Positions 52,401 through 60,522 are shown, counted from the stretch's first letter. The stretch: DNA of 64,000 nucleotides from Lytechinus pictus (GCF_037042905.1 NC_087247.1:35977420-36041419); one strand, 5' to 3'. Translations and numbers: made by a program. Notes: generated by a model from the sequence alone, not told the origin.

Positions 52401-55400
52401 ATATCTCTAGATAACTTTATCACACAGCCCAGTGATGCACGATGGGAGGTGATGTATGCACCAGGACCTCGTGAGCAGACTGCAGCAAGTACAAATGGTT
52501 TTATGGGAGATTACACTATTCAGTACGGTGTCAGCAGCGAAAACAATGGCAACGATATACAGGTATAACGGATAAAGATGTTTGTGGTTGTAGGATAGAC
52601 CGTTTGATTAAAAATTGTCATTCCAGCTTTAAGAAATGAATGTAATTATTCTACATTTATGTCAAATGTAATCCAATTCCTATTCCAGGTATTCGACAAC
52701 CACTTTGTCCAGTTCTTCTCGCCATCCGACCTCCCCGTTCTTCGTAAGAACGTGATCTTTATCATTGATGTAAGTGGTTCAATGGCAGGAACCAAGCTGC
52801 GTCAGGTGAAGGACGCCCTCACCACGATACTCAATGACATGCCCGAGACTGACAAGTTCAACATCATTCCATTCTCCGACGACGTTAATTTCTTAGACCG
52901 GAACAAGATGCTCTTCTCTACAAGCTCAAATATAAGGAGAGCTAAGCGTTTCGTCAACTCTTTGCAAGAAAGAGACAGTAAGTTCAAAATGCAAAATAGC
53001 GAATCGGGGCATGCATGTTATCACAAGGCTAACCTCTAATTACCTATAATAAGCATGATTTGCACATTGTAACTACGTCGATTTTAGAGCTCTTGGAATG
53101 CTTATTAAACTAAAATGTGATGTTTCTTTCAACTATGTGTAAAATAAGTATTTCTATAATTCTAACTTCCTGAAACTCTTTTCATAAAAAAATACGAATA
53201 GCATTATCATGATGACTTTGCCATGATGATCACCTACCATGGAAATCCTGTCTTGGATAGGTTGTTGTACCCGAAGCCATTACCCTTATGACAAATTAAT
53301 ATAATCGTTAGTTTCATATGCAACACTCACCAAATGGCATGTGTCAACTTTCTTCTAAAAAAATCATTACAGCCATCGTTGATCCATTGGTACATATCTT
53401 TAATATCTCTCTTAGCACTGGACGGGTCCCTAATAAAATGAAAATCTCCAAAGTCATCCCTCTGTTAAAAAAAGGTGATAGCCAACTCGTTTCCAACTAT
53501 CGTCCAATATCCTTACTAACTTCACTATCTAAAATTCTAGAAAAACTTGTACATATTAGAACAAGTGATTTTTTTCAAATTACACAACATTTTTTCAAAC
53601 TTCCAATTTGGATTCCGTAAAAACCATAGTACTTCCCATGCAATTCTGTCATTTATTAATAAAGTCACCACTTCCATCGATAATAGTTGTCATACTGTCG
53701 GTTTTTTCCTGGACTTCTCCAAGGCCTTCGACACTATAAATCATGAAATTCTCCTTCATAAACTGTGTCATTATGGAGTCAGAGGGAAGGCCTTGGAGTG
53801 GTTCAGGAGTTACCTCACTGATAGGACCCAATTTGTATCAGTAAATAATAGCAATTCGACTACTCTTCCAATTACTTGCGGTGTCCCACAGGGTAGCCTA
53901 CTGGGCCCACTTCTTTTTATTACTTACATCAATTATATTAAAAATACATCAAATTTACTTTCATTTATACTTTTTGCTGACGACTCCAATATTTTCTTTT
54001 CCCATGATGATTATAACCAACTCGTTAGAATCGTAAATTTTGAACTAACAAATGTTACAGATTGGATCAAGGCCAACAAACTTTCGCTTAATCACCAGAA
54101 GACAAACTACATGCTTTTCAGTAATAAAATCAATACTCTACCTGACAGTATTTTCTTTGATAATTTCGTTCTTAATAATGTTTCCACTACCAGATTCTTG
54201 GGTGTCCTTATTGACGACAAATTATCCTGGAAGCCTCATATCGATAGTATATGTAAAACAATTTCTAGAAACATTGGAATTATTAATAAACTCAAACATT
54301 TTCTCCCTTCCCGCACTTTGTTAACATTATATTACACCCTTATTCTACCATATATTAATTATGGAATTATTGCCTGGGGATGTGCAATACGTCTTCAGGA
54401 GACGGACAGTCAACCTGCCCGAAACGTCGAGTCTCTCTACTACTCATCATCTCTACTCGCCGACTCAAGCCAGCATCTCCTCACTAGCTCTACTACTCAG
54501 GCTGTTCTCAACTCATCAATCTTTCCTGGTTTACAGTCCTTTTCAGGACTACTTTCAAGAAAGAATACTCTACTCTCAAATCTCCACTTTCTCGCCTATC
54601 CATTTCTTCTCTTCTCCTATCCACTGTTTCTACAACACTTCACATGGTGTACCGTAAACCACATCAGCGATTGAAACACAACTAAATAGAATATTACTTC
54701 TCCAGAAAAAAGCTCTAAGAATAATTTTTCAAACACACTTTAGATCACATACTGATATCTTATTTTTTGAAAATAACATTCTTAAAGTAAGTGACATATA
54801 TCTTTTCGAACTTAGTCAATTTATGTTCAAATTAAGCAAGGACGACCTTCCCGCCATTTTCTCTAATATGTTCCGTAAAAATACATCCATACACTGCTAC
54901 CCAACAAGGCAACGACAATATTATCATCTCCCTTTAACAAGAACTTTATTTGCAAAGAATTCATTTGTCTTCTCTGGGCCTGCCTACTGGAACTCTCTGC
55001 CTCAAGATTTCAAAGAATCCCCTAATGTAAATATTTTTAAACGCAAACTGAAAAAAATGTTAATTCTGCAATACTCGTCGCAAACAGGTCAAGCTGAATA
55101 ACTAATTTAATTATACTCGACTTTTGTGTATATGCGTATTATATGCGCTCATATTATATACATAGTCATGTATATTATTCGTTTAATTATTTTCTTCTTA
55201 AAATTGCAATTAGCCAAGGTACCTGCTCCTGCTGCCCGCCTTCTTCTTTCTTTCTACTTAGTGTACTGCACTCCTCTGTCCCCCCTGTCTTCCCCCCTCT
55301 CTTATAATATTGTAAAACGTAATTTTTTTCTCACACGATCCATCAGTTACGTTTTTGTCAAGTGCACAAAAATTGTTTGTATTTATTTTTAAACAAAATT

Positions 55401-58400
55401 ATTATTAAGACCAAATATTTATTTGTTGTAATTTTGTAATGTAACTAAGATAGGGGCTTGTCCCTTGTACAAGCTTTGCTTTTTTTCGGCAAGTCCCTCC
55501 GTTTTACTTTTAAATACAAATGTCATTTGAGATATCTTTATTTACTGAATTGTGTTCCTTAAATCTATGATTATATATATTATATTTTGTCTTGTAGTAT
55601 TTTCGACCTTGTTATGTTATGTTTATCATATTATGTACAATTGTGAAACGGAAATAAATAAATCAAATCAAATCAAATCAATTTTCTCTAGCAACCACGT
55701 TGTTTACCTTATTTACCTTATTGTTTTGTTTGATATACTTTTTCCGTCTCCATAGATACAAATCTATACAAGGCCATAATCGCCGGAGTTAGGATGCTCC
55801 GTACTGAGAGCGATCAGGATGTCGGACCTAATGAAAACATCGTGTCCATGCTCATCGTCCTGTCCGATGGAAACCCTAACCATGGTGAGATCGATAAGGA
55901 GATCATTGAGAGAAATGTTGAAGAAGAAATCGGAGGGGATTTCTCGCTCTTTAACCTGGGATTCGGCGAGGACCTGGACTTCCCATTCCTGGAGCGTATG
56001 GCATATCAAGTAAGTCATTGAACTTCATTCTAACGATGAACATATTTTTTTTGTTTAATCATTCGTTTCATGTCATGAAGGAATACATTCCAGGTATAAG
56101 CAAACTTTACTTTCCGTGCCGCAAATCTGGTAGGTCGCTCAGCAATCTATATTTTTCATGGTTTTCTGGCAGGACTCAGTTCTTTGTTTCTCGGGGAATT
56201 GGTCCGTTGTTTTAGTATGTTCAAGTTTAAATGTTCACTTCCATGAAGCGCAAATGTTGCATGTCTTTCAGTTTAATTCACATGATTGAATTTATATAAT
56301 AAAACTTGTGTAAATATATTGGTTAACATGTTCATTTAGTTCTAACTATTTTCTCGTATTCCCAGAATCACGGCGTAGCAAGGCAGATACCCGAACGAGC
56401 TGATGCAGGGAAGCTTTTGGAGAACTTCTACTTCGAAGTAGCCACACCCCTTCTCCGTGACGTAGAATTCCAATACTCACGAGGAATAGAATACAATTCT
56501 CTGAGTGATAGGATATTCTCCAACTACTTTAATGGATCTGAGCTTGTTATTGTGGGTAGACTGTTGCCCAATTACCGATATAGTACGCTGTCTTCCTATA
56601 CGTATGCGAGAACATCGTCAGATGACATTACCTTCAGGAGCAGAGGGGACACGAGGGTAAATAGTTTGTGGGACAGTAATATTCTAGCATCGTTTTCCCA
56701 CTGATTAATCTTCTTTTGTTTTCTTTCTTTTTCTCAATTCACCAAGATGACAGTTTTGATAATTACACGTATGATATAATTGGCGATCAAAATGAGCCAA
56801 TTATCCATCTGAATCGCTTCGACACTAGATCATATCAAAGTTAATAAGTCAGTAATTCGAATTTAATTGTTTTTTAATAGAACGTTCATAATCAATATAA
56901 ATAAAAATATAAATTTATGTCATTTCGCTACATAGCTATATATCTTCAAGGGTTCTCTATACCCTATAGCCTAATAATCACTTTACAGAAATAATGACTA
57001 TGAACATAATTAGCAGGAATCTGTTAGTGTTTCCTTTATGAATAATTATGGAATTGAATTTTAATAGGTGCCTGACAGAGCCTTGCTCGATCTCGATGTC
57101 CCAGAAGGAATCATTGAAAAGATTTGGGCTAATTATATTATCCAATCACTTCAACAAAGACTGAAACTAAGTGAAATAACCCCTGAATTCACCATGTCAG
57201 ATGATGGAGAAATTAGAGACATGTCTATTGAATACAGGTAAGACAAGACACAGATACACTAATGATTTAATATCAGCTGCACTAAGTGCAACGGGTGGTG
57301 CTGCAGGAGGTATCTCTATTTCTTATGAAAATGGAGGACAGATTTTGAAAAGGTGACGAAAAGAGGCTTAAAGAGCGTACTAAATTTTAAAATGTAACAA
57401 AAAGAGGGCTCAGGCGTGTAAACAACAATATTCCTTTTTAGCACATATACGTTTCGTATTAATCTTTTTCGTCATCATTTGCCATTTGCAAGGTACGTGA
57501 TGCAATCCAGCCCATTTAGAGCGCTGCTAAGTTTGGAAAGATACTGTGGCATGACCATTCTCACCTTTAATTCCATTAGTGATAAGACTAAAACGTTCGA
57601 TATAATATTAATATATTTTCATGTGGAATCTCTTTTTTAAAGTACGTCATTTCAGATCTTACTTCATAGATTAACCGGTTATTCAAACTGTCAAGAAGTC
57701 AGTCAAAATGAAGGGTCTACAAGGAGATGAGTAACATACATGAATATCTCATTTGACTTACAGCTTCTTTAATCCATACACTGCGTTATTAGTTAGAGGA
57801 CAGGCGGATTCCACCAATGAGGCCTATCCATTCGCAATGAGAATCATTGCATCACCTCTCCCCCGACCGGTCAGGGAGACCCTCAATCAAGAATTCGTAG
57901 TGGAAACGCCATCAGCTACATCAATCCCAGATACAGAAGGTAATACTTGGCATATGTATAAAAGTCTTTATTGAAAATATTGGGGAATCATAATACATCC
58001 GTCAGAAACGGATGTGTCCACCATGAACGCGTTAATTTCACCCCTAGATATAAACACAAAAGAAAATTTGTAGTAAACAAAGCAGAAATAGCGTTTAAAA
58101 AGAAAATGAAATTAGAGATTTTCAGATAATCAGAATTTCAACACTTCCCGAGGATTTCCCAAGCTTTAATAGAACTCTTGTAGTTTTATCATCTGTGATC
58201 AAAAGGCTCAGAAAGGGCTTGCCTAGTTCAGCTGCTTTGACTTGATAAAATTACAGTTAAAGACTACAGAATATAATTGCCTTGTGCTTGCCTGATATAC
58301 CAGTTTCCACCATGCTGTAAGATTGACCAAACTCTGTGATGTTGGGTTATGGCTTCCAAACAGCACAAATTGATATACTGAAGTTAACATTAATGCGTTG

Positions 58401-60092
58401 TTTATATGAAGTTTATGGTTGGTTTGGATAACGCGTGTGTGATACGTGATAATAATAATCTTGCATGATTTGTCATTTTCTTGAAGGTCCCTTACTTAAT
58501 ACCATACACATACCAGAGTTGGCTCTTCAAGTATGTCTAGAGGAAGATCCATGGGTGAATGACGAACTTGTTCTACTGGAAGACAATGTGAATGGTAACC
58601 GCTTTCTGCATCTAAATTCTCTTTAAATATAAAAAAACATTACAAATACAAACTAATTATTTGTTCACTAAGAGAAAGTGTATGTTAATCTATATACCTT
58701 TTGTATTAATTAAATTTACAAAATCAAGTTATTGGTCGCGCAAATGGCTGAACGCCCCTTGAAGTAGATATGATTGTGTATTCTGGAAAGAAAATGTGCC
58801 AATAACCCGGCCCTTTGTTGTGTTTTTTGTTTGTTTGTTTTTTAGATGGAGAGAAAGTTGGACCATTTTCTCGATTTAGGAGGGAAATCTTTTGTCTTTT
58901 TTTTTCTTAAAAATTTTCTTCGTGTTTGTATCACTATTGGTGTCCATTATCACTAGGTATCCATGTCATTGGAAGAATTGGCGGTGACGAGGTTGACTTC
59001 GACGGATACATCTCCGACCGTACTTTCATTGAAGACATCGTTGTGACGTTGGGTTCGCGATCGGATGCAGAACACGAACTCCGCTTCACGTCCCGCGGAG
59101 TGAACGTGGATACCAACCCACAGATAAGATGGTCTGGCGATTTGGAATCTTCCCTCGAGTTCGGTGTTCATCAAGTTGAAGTGAGCGGGAAGATAGCCAT
59201 AGTGACCTTGAGCAGGGGAACGTCCTTTGAGATCACTGGAAACAGATTGGAAGCCAACATGGAAGGAAATCGACCTCTTGGGCTATCATTTGACTTGTTG
59301 AACCCAGTCGGTTTATCTCCGGATATAACCGGCGTCATAGGTAATTAATTAATTATCTGCAGAATTGGTTACAATTTGTATAGTTGATGACACATCTCAG
59401 TTTGGTTTAGATATTGTTATGTAATCCTACCATAATACTCAATGGATTGCGTCATATATTTTCTTACATAAGACGTTGCACAATACATCTATCTTATCAA
59501 TTGTCAACTGAATCACAATAGACCACAACGCTCTGCCACGTTGCAAAGAACATAAGTTGACCAGACCTTATACGAGAATGAAAACGGGCGCATTTAATGT
59601 CTCTCATATAGCGATTTTCTGCGTTTCATCTACAAAGGGGGAATGGTGGACGGTAATGGATCTGAATGCACAAATTTATCAATATCGTGATTTTCACAGA
59701 TTTGTTCAATATCTCTTGAAAATTTCATCTGAATGAAAAAAGTGTATAGACTTATCTTAAAATTCTCACGGATTTCATCAAAGAAAATTTGTTTTGTTCT
59801 ATAGCTGTCCAGGAATACACACGAAATAATGAGCCGCCTTCCATGCAAAAACTGGTAATATAATACTTTGAAGTGTTGTTTAAATTGGATTCATCTATCG
59901 TATTTCACATTATTGTCAACAGGTCAGTATCAGCAAGCTCGTGTAGTCATCCAAGACCCTACAACAAGTCAACCACCAGGAGTATCACCTAATGTATGCA
60001 ATGTACCAAGCATTATGAGTCAGGCGGTCAGAGTCAGACTGGTTTGGCGTCAAAACTGGACTCCAGAATCGGACGCGATCTGTGGACCATGA
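31324..60092 (+). CDS. ITIH-like: Secreted triple-unit ITIH-like protein with mucin linker, 30 exons
   Basis: Thirty exons, listed separately, join in frame to 2,412 codons including the stop (2,411 aa). Order: signal peptide (about 1-26); microexon with RFRR (51-54); unit 1 with VIT (58-199), Ser-rich stretch, vWA (about 360-545) and ITIH helix region (621-690); Thr/Pro mucin-like tract (about 757-935); unit 2 with VIT (945-about 1090), vWA (about 1190-1375) and helix region (1453-1574); unit 3 with VIT (1575-1711), vWA (about 1815-1990) and helix region; ITIH C-terminal domain (about 2190-2411). The three MIDAS motifs are D-F-S-A-S (369), D-V-S-A-S (1200) and D-V-S-G-S (1825), each with its downstream Thr and a (T/S)DG Asp. 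ITIH heavy chains are secreted and bind hyaluronan matrices. Known heavy chains carry one such unit of roughly 900 residues, so this is a multi-unit relative. The DPHF ligation motif is not present. No plasma or egg-coat role can be read from sequence. Confidence 0.88.
32497..33262. mobile_element. TTAA-type palindromic MITE, copy 3, interrupted
   Basis: Preceded by TTAA and starting AGGACAAGTCCACCCC. Lies in intron 1 of the ITIH gene and is interrupted at 32661-32853 by another MITE. The right end is eroded. Confidence 0.78.
32661..32853. mobile_element. 193-bp MITE nested in MITE copy 3, TA target duplication
   Basis: Inverted ends CACTCTTAAAAATGTTGGGC and GCCCAACATTTTAAGAGTG, flanked by TA on both sides. 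Copy 1 of the host MITE keeps an undisturbed version of the site (GGTATGCAAAT), so both insertion and target duplication can be read directly. Confidence 0.85.
33505..33660 (+). mobile_element. SINE 3' half with L2-like tail
   Basis: GTCCTTTGGCAAGGCGTTTA, then GCAGCGCTTAGAAACATTGT and a (TTA)n tail, the same terminal structure as the L2-like element at 7614. In intron 1 of the ITIH gene. Confidence 0.55.
34864..34899 (+). CDS. ITIH-like: ITIH-like exon 2: 36-nt microexon with furin-type site
   Basis: Encodes EDFLGRFRRQTT. Acceptor TTTTCATAG, donor CAACC|GTAAGT, phase 0 at both ends, so it could be skipped without a frameshift. RFRR fits furin-type propeptide removal. Confidence 0.7.
35505..35671 (+). 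CDS. ITIH-like: ITIH-like exon 3: VIT domain 1
   Basis: VESKVAVRFASTTIRTNVRN and AVSFDLLLPLKAYISDFTM are typical VIT strands. Acceptor TTTTCTAG, donor ACAAT|GTAAGT, phase 0 to 2. Confidence 0.92.
35880..36240 (-). mobile_element. tRNA-derived SINE split by a MITE
   Basis: On the minus strand, a tRNA-like head (GTGGCGAGCGCCTGTAATCC; box B GGTTCGAGCCC) at 36240-36162 continues, after the MITE, into CCTGGTCACGTCTTTCGGAT ... CCCAGACGTAAATAATC. Confidence 0.65.
35989..36156. mobile_element. 168-bp MITE with 5-bp target duplication, nested in a SINE
   Basis: Inverted ends TGGGTGTTTCATAAAGCTGT and ACAGCTTCATGAAACACCCA, with inner arms CTTTACGCACGACTGG/CCAGTCGTGCGTAAAG. The direct flanks CCAGG at 35984-35988 and 36157-36161 duplicate a single site of the SINE. 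Confidence 0.82.
36499..36615 (+). CDS. ITIH-like: ITIH-like exon 4: VIT domain 1
   Basis: MVVDGVSYPGQTVDR ... YQYTAG, the G-x-x-Y part of VIT. Length 117 nt and phases 2/2 equal the matching exon of unit 2. Confidence 0.92.
36739..36880 (+). CDS. ITIH-like: ITIH-like exon 5: VIT domain 1
   Basis: NVFTVKTNVPKKKSVKVTIV and YQELLERQAGWYTQRISVRP, the VIT end with the typical Y-x-E-L-L-x-R. Ends phase 0 at CTCAG|GTGAAC. Confidence 0.93.
36914..38530 (-). mobile_element. Penelope-like element, 5' truncated
   Basis: On the minus strand, an open frame at 37893-38522 encodes the end of a Penelope-type polyprotein: YRRPPNLRDLIVRAEVP, a Cys-rich linker and a GIY-YIG endonuclease (VVYLITCRVCRVQYIGETKT, TLKKRFYGHRS). 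About 900 bp of non-coding sequence follows, ending near 36914 with CGACGAAGATTCTGCTAGGA, then TCGAAAGCTTAG, typical of Penelope termini. The reverse transcriptase is missing. It lies in intron 5 of the ITIH gene. The domain's Tyr, Arg and His look intact. Confidence 0.88.
38906..39047 (+). CDS. ITIH-like: ITIH-like exon 6: VIT-vWA linker, unit 1
   Basis: VVRNMRIFASVTEPQGIIRS ... SISSAAVS. Acceptor ATTTTTAG, donor TCTCTA|GTAAGT, phase 0 to 1. Preceded by an intron holding the Penelope-like fragment. Confidence 0.85.
39216..39502 (+). CDS. ITIH-like: ITIH-like exon 7: Ser/Gly-rich insert before vWA 1
   Basis: A run of about 29 Ser/Gly/Ala residues is followed by WFVVAYEPSEDQQNQY and GDFIIRYNVAPRGGVGWVQ, the Y-D-V strand before the vWA. 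The Ser tract is absent from units 2 and 3. Confidence 0.88.
40088..40376 (+). CDS. ITIH-like: ITIH-like exon 8: vWA 1, MIDAS
   Basis: FIHRFAPRSL, then KRVVFVLDFSASM (MIDAS D-x-S-x-S) and ENDQFNIMPFSDDI. 289 nt, phase 0 to 1, the same as unit 3. Confidence 0.95.
40686..40997 (+). CDS. ITIH-like: ITIH-like exon 9: vWA 1, second half
   Basis: GTNLNDAML (MIDAS Thr), CILFLLTDGKPSSGTT (MIDAS Asp) and LVTLGFGKLVDFNFLGRLAL. Donor GCAAG|GTTGGA is weak. 312 nt. Confidence 0.93.
41260..41850 (+). mobile_element. 3' remnant of a CR1-like non-LTR element
   Basis: WNSLPPEIQHTQFNSLFKKR and LKKLFLSNL match the C-terminal end of the reverse-transcriptase protein at 53340-55675 (YWNSLPQDFKESPNVNIFKR). A similar 3' region ends AAAGAAATAAATGAGAATA. 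In intron 9 of the ITIH gene. Confidence 0.7.
42060..42292 (+). CDS. ITIH-like: ITIH-like exon 10: post-vWA region, unit 1
   Basis: GVYNEVATPLLFDIVVEYLN ... NYYNGSELIISGIL, the ITIH pattern of F/V-Y-x-E-V-A-T-P-L-L and N-G-S-E-x-x-x-x-G. Ends phase 0 at TTAAGT|GTAAGT. Confidence 0.95.
43119..43691. mobile_element. TTAA-type palindromic MITE, copy 4
   Basis: Preceded by TTAA and starting AGGGCAAGTGCATCCC. It has the same arms (GTCATAACTTTC) and ends GGGATGTACTTGACC. Diverged, in intron 10 of the ITIH gene. Confidence 0.75.
44241..45212 (+). CDS. ITIH-like: ITIH-like exon 11: helix region and Thr/Pro mucin tract
   Basis: The first 70 residues (TERTYAFLIVRELFDKFTLA ... YNLLTPIMSMVL) are the ITIH helical segment. 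A linker follows, then about 180 residues of TTTTPxP-type repeats, likely densely O-glycosylated. It ends RTTTPRQRQP at donor CCG|GTAAGA. A 553-bp MITE begins 13 bp downstream. Confidence 0.93.
44649..45180 (+). repeat. Coding minisatellite for the Thr/Pro mucin-like tract
   Basis: Imperfect tandem copies of 12-39 bp such as CCAACTACCACAACACCAAT. Likely variable in copy number between alleles. Confidence 0.88.
45225..45777. mobile_element. 553-bp inverted-repeat MITE next to the exon 11 donor
   Basis: Ends TACCCTTTTTACACA and TGTGTAAAAAGGGTA, with TAC on both flanks as a possible 3-bp target duplication. The interior repeats TTAACCCCGTACTAT and its complement at least six times. Confidence 0.78.
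46096..46259 (+). CDS. ITIH-like: ITIH-like exon 12: VIT domain 2
   Basis: LTRYYVESDTTERYTRTSVT ... QIPSKAFISNFYV. 164 nt, phase 0 to 2, matching exon 3 of unit 1. Confidence 0.9.
46628..46744 (+). CDS. ITIH-like: ITIH-like exon 13: VIT domain 2
   Basis: VGGRRYRGVVQNIQEDNWQE ... IVAFLARR. 117 nt, phases 2/2, equal to exon 4. Confidence 0.9.
47168..47573 (+). CDS. ITIH-like: ITIH-like exon 14: VIT end and linker, unit 2 (fused exon)
   Basis: FVMSVPDVARDTPVTFVLIY, DQLMDKVRGQYQQRINVNP, then DGDVVLTYTLMD. Its 406 nt correspond to two exons (139 + 261 nt) in unit 3. Confidence 0.93.
48012..48303 (+). CDS. ITIH-like: ITIH-like exon 15: vWA 2, MIDAS
   Basis: NGYFVHFYSP, KQIVFVIDVSASMYGTKLSQ and DYFNIITFSDGV. 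Phase 0 to 1. Confidence 0.95.
48562..49106 (+). CDS. ITIH-like: ITIH-like exon 16: vWA 2 second half and post-vWA region
   Basis: ETNLNEAI, MMILLTDGRPSVGTT, LNILGFGRLVDFDLL, REFYFELYRPLLFDV and YYDGSEMVVAGKL. A single 545-nt exon; units 1 and 3 split the same 545 nt at different places. Confidence 0.95.
49454..49757 (+). CDS. ITIH-like: ITIH-like exon 17: helix region, unit 2
   Basis: RIWAMKKLENLIKDFGESTD, then LSKEENFVTPLTPMTLVDP, the ITIH W-A-x-x-x-L and F-V-T-P-L-T-x-M motifs. Donor GCTATTG|GTACGT. Confidence 0.94.
49997..50058 (+). CDS. ITIH-like: ITIH-like exon 18: linker between units 2 and 3
   Basis: A short 62-nt exon encoding KDPTDVTPKIHDAPLAVESD. Acceptor GATTTCAG, donor GTGAT|GTGAGT. 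Phase fits both neighbours. Confidence 0.82.
50616..50776 (+). CDS. ITIH-like: ITIH-like exon 19: VIT domain 3
   Basis: NIGRFDVDSVIVLRYASTEI ... VPSNAFITGLKM. 161 nt, phase 0 to 2, the VIT start pattern of exons 3 and 12. Confidence 0.9.
51137..51247 (+). CDS. ITIH-like: ITIH-like exon 20: VIT domain 3
   Basis: RLNGRTYTSDVTDPQDTAGL, then GPSGGILSPL. Acceptor TTGTTGCAG, donor CCTCT|GTAAGA, phases 2/2. Confidence 0.87.
51547..51685 (+). CDS. ITIH-like: ITIH-like exon 21: VIT domain 3
   Basis: NNILVVSVPVDPGNFVIFTL and TYEEMLHKRLGAIEQKIGIF. The donor is the less usual GAG|GTCAGA. Ends phase 0. Confidence 0.9.
52302..52562 (+). CDS. ITIH-like: ITIH-like exon 22: VIT-vWA linker, unit 3
   Basis: DIMTLRTTVIEPRGF ... 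WEVMYAPG ... GDYTIQYGVSSENNGNDIQ. 87 codons, phase 0 on both sides. Confidence 0.93.
52689..52977 (+). CDS. ITIH-like: ITIH-like exon 23: vWA 3, MIDAS
   Basis: NHFVQFFSPSDLP, KNVIFIIDVSGSMAGTKLRQ and TDKFNIIPFSDDV. 289 nt, phase 0 to 1, the same as exon 8. Confidence 0.96.
53340..55675 (+). mobile_element. CR1/jockey-group retrotransposon relic, 5' truncated and interrupted
   Basis: Reverse-transcriptase pieces on the plus strand: KVIPLLKKGD and SNYRPISLLTSLSKILEKL in one frame; after a one-base indel in a T run near 53585, NHSTSHAIL, FFLDFSKAFDTINHEILL, CGVPQGSLLGPLLF, FADDSNIFFS and FLGVLIDDKLSWKPHI in another. Coding is broken by about 290 foreign bases (54386-54675), then resumes with TQLNRILLLQKKALRIIFQT and YWNSLPQDFKE. 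The tail is (AAATC)n near 55655-55680. No endonuclease. In intron 23 of the ITIH gene, same strand. Clade not resolved. Confidence 0.85.
54386..54675. mobile_element. About 290-bp insert inside the retrotransposon relic
   Basis: Interrupts the reverse transcriptase between AWG and TQLNRILL. It contains CAACCTGCCCGAAACGTCGA; the CGAAACGTCG core is common in Penelope-like ends and some SINEs. The rest is C/T-rich. No clear target duplication was identified. Confidence 0.5.
55756..56009 (+). CDS. ITIH-like: ITIH-like exon 24: vWA 3, second half
   Basis: TNLYKAIIAGVRML, VSMLIVLSDGNPNHGEI (MIDAS Asp) and FSLFNLGFGEDLDFPFLERM. 254 nt. The upstream intron holds the CR1-like relic. Confidence 0.94.
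56366..56656 (+). CDS. ITIH-like: ITIH-like exon 25: post-vWA region, unit 3
   Basis: NHGVARQIPERADAGKLLEN, FYFEVATPLLRDVEF and NYFNGSELVIVGRL. 97 codons, phase 0. Confidence 0.95.
57068..57237 (+). CDS. ITIH-like: ITIH-like exon 26: helix region, unit 3
   Basis: IEKIWANYIIQSLQQRLKLS ... GEIRDMSIEY, the ITIH K-x-W-A helix pair. Donor ATACAG|GTAAGA, phase 2. Confidence 0.92.
57764..57939 (+). CDS. ITIH-like: ITIH-like exon 27
   Basis: SFFNPYTALLVRGQ (equivalent of Y-x-F-V-T-P-L-T) followed by a Pro/Thr linker. Phase 2 to 1. Confidence 0.88.
58487..58594 (+). CDS. ITIH-like: ITIH-like exon 28: region before the C-terminal domain
   Basis: GPLLNTIHIPELALQVCLEE, then DELVLLEDNVNG. 108 nt, phases 1/1. 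The family's D-P-H-F motif would fall at its junction with exon 29 but is not there. Confidence 0.82.
58957..59340 (+). CDS. ITIH-like: ITIH-like exon 29: ITIH C-terminal domain
   Basis: IHVIGRIGGDEVDFDGYISD ... GVHQVEVSGKIAIVTLSRGT ... LNPVGLSPDITGVIG. The beta-rich ITIH C domain, with the ending H/S-x-x-x-x-G-x-x-G-Q completed in exon 30. Confidence 0.88.
59923..60092 (+). CDS. ITIH-like: ITIH-like exon 30: C-terminus and stop
   Basis: GQYQQARVVIQDPTT ... LVWRQNWTPESDAICGP and a TGA stop at 60090-60092. Contains two Cys that could pair. Confidence 0.86.
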
Positions 60093-60522
60093 ACATTGAA
60101 TCTGGTCAAGATGAAGGGATCTTGATTTGGGGTTACTTTTCACAAGACGATTGAACTTGTACAGAATTATTAATATTATACGAATTTACCTGGGAAAACA
60201 AATTATTACACCATACAAAAGTATCAAGGAGAAATTCCACTCACACACACACACACACACACCCTCACACACACACACACACATTATTGTAGAGTATTAT
60301 ATTTTACGTGCAAGTGGCGCTTGGAAATACAGTGTATTTTATAAAGCGATATATAACAAAACATATTATTATCTTTATTACCATATCTTGCATATGGAAC
60401 AAAATAATTTTAAGCGCTGTCTTTATTTTCTCTGGCTTATAAGTAGAGCCGTGCATTAAAGAATTGTTAAATGAACCGTGGGGCATGTAAAATATATTGA
60501 AGTGTAAATGTAATTCCAACAA

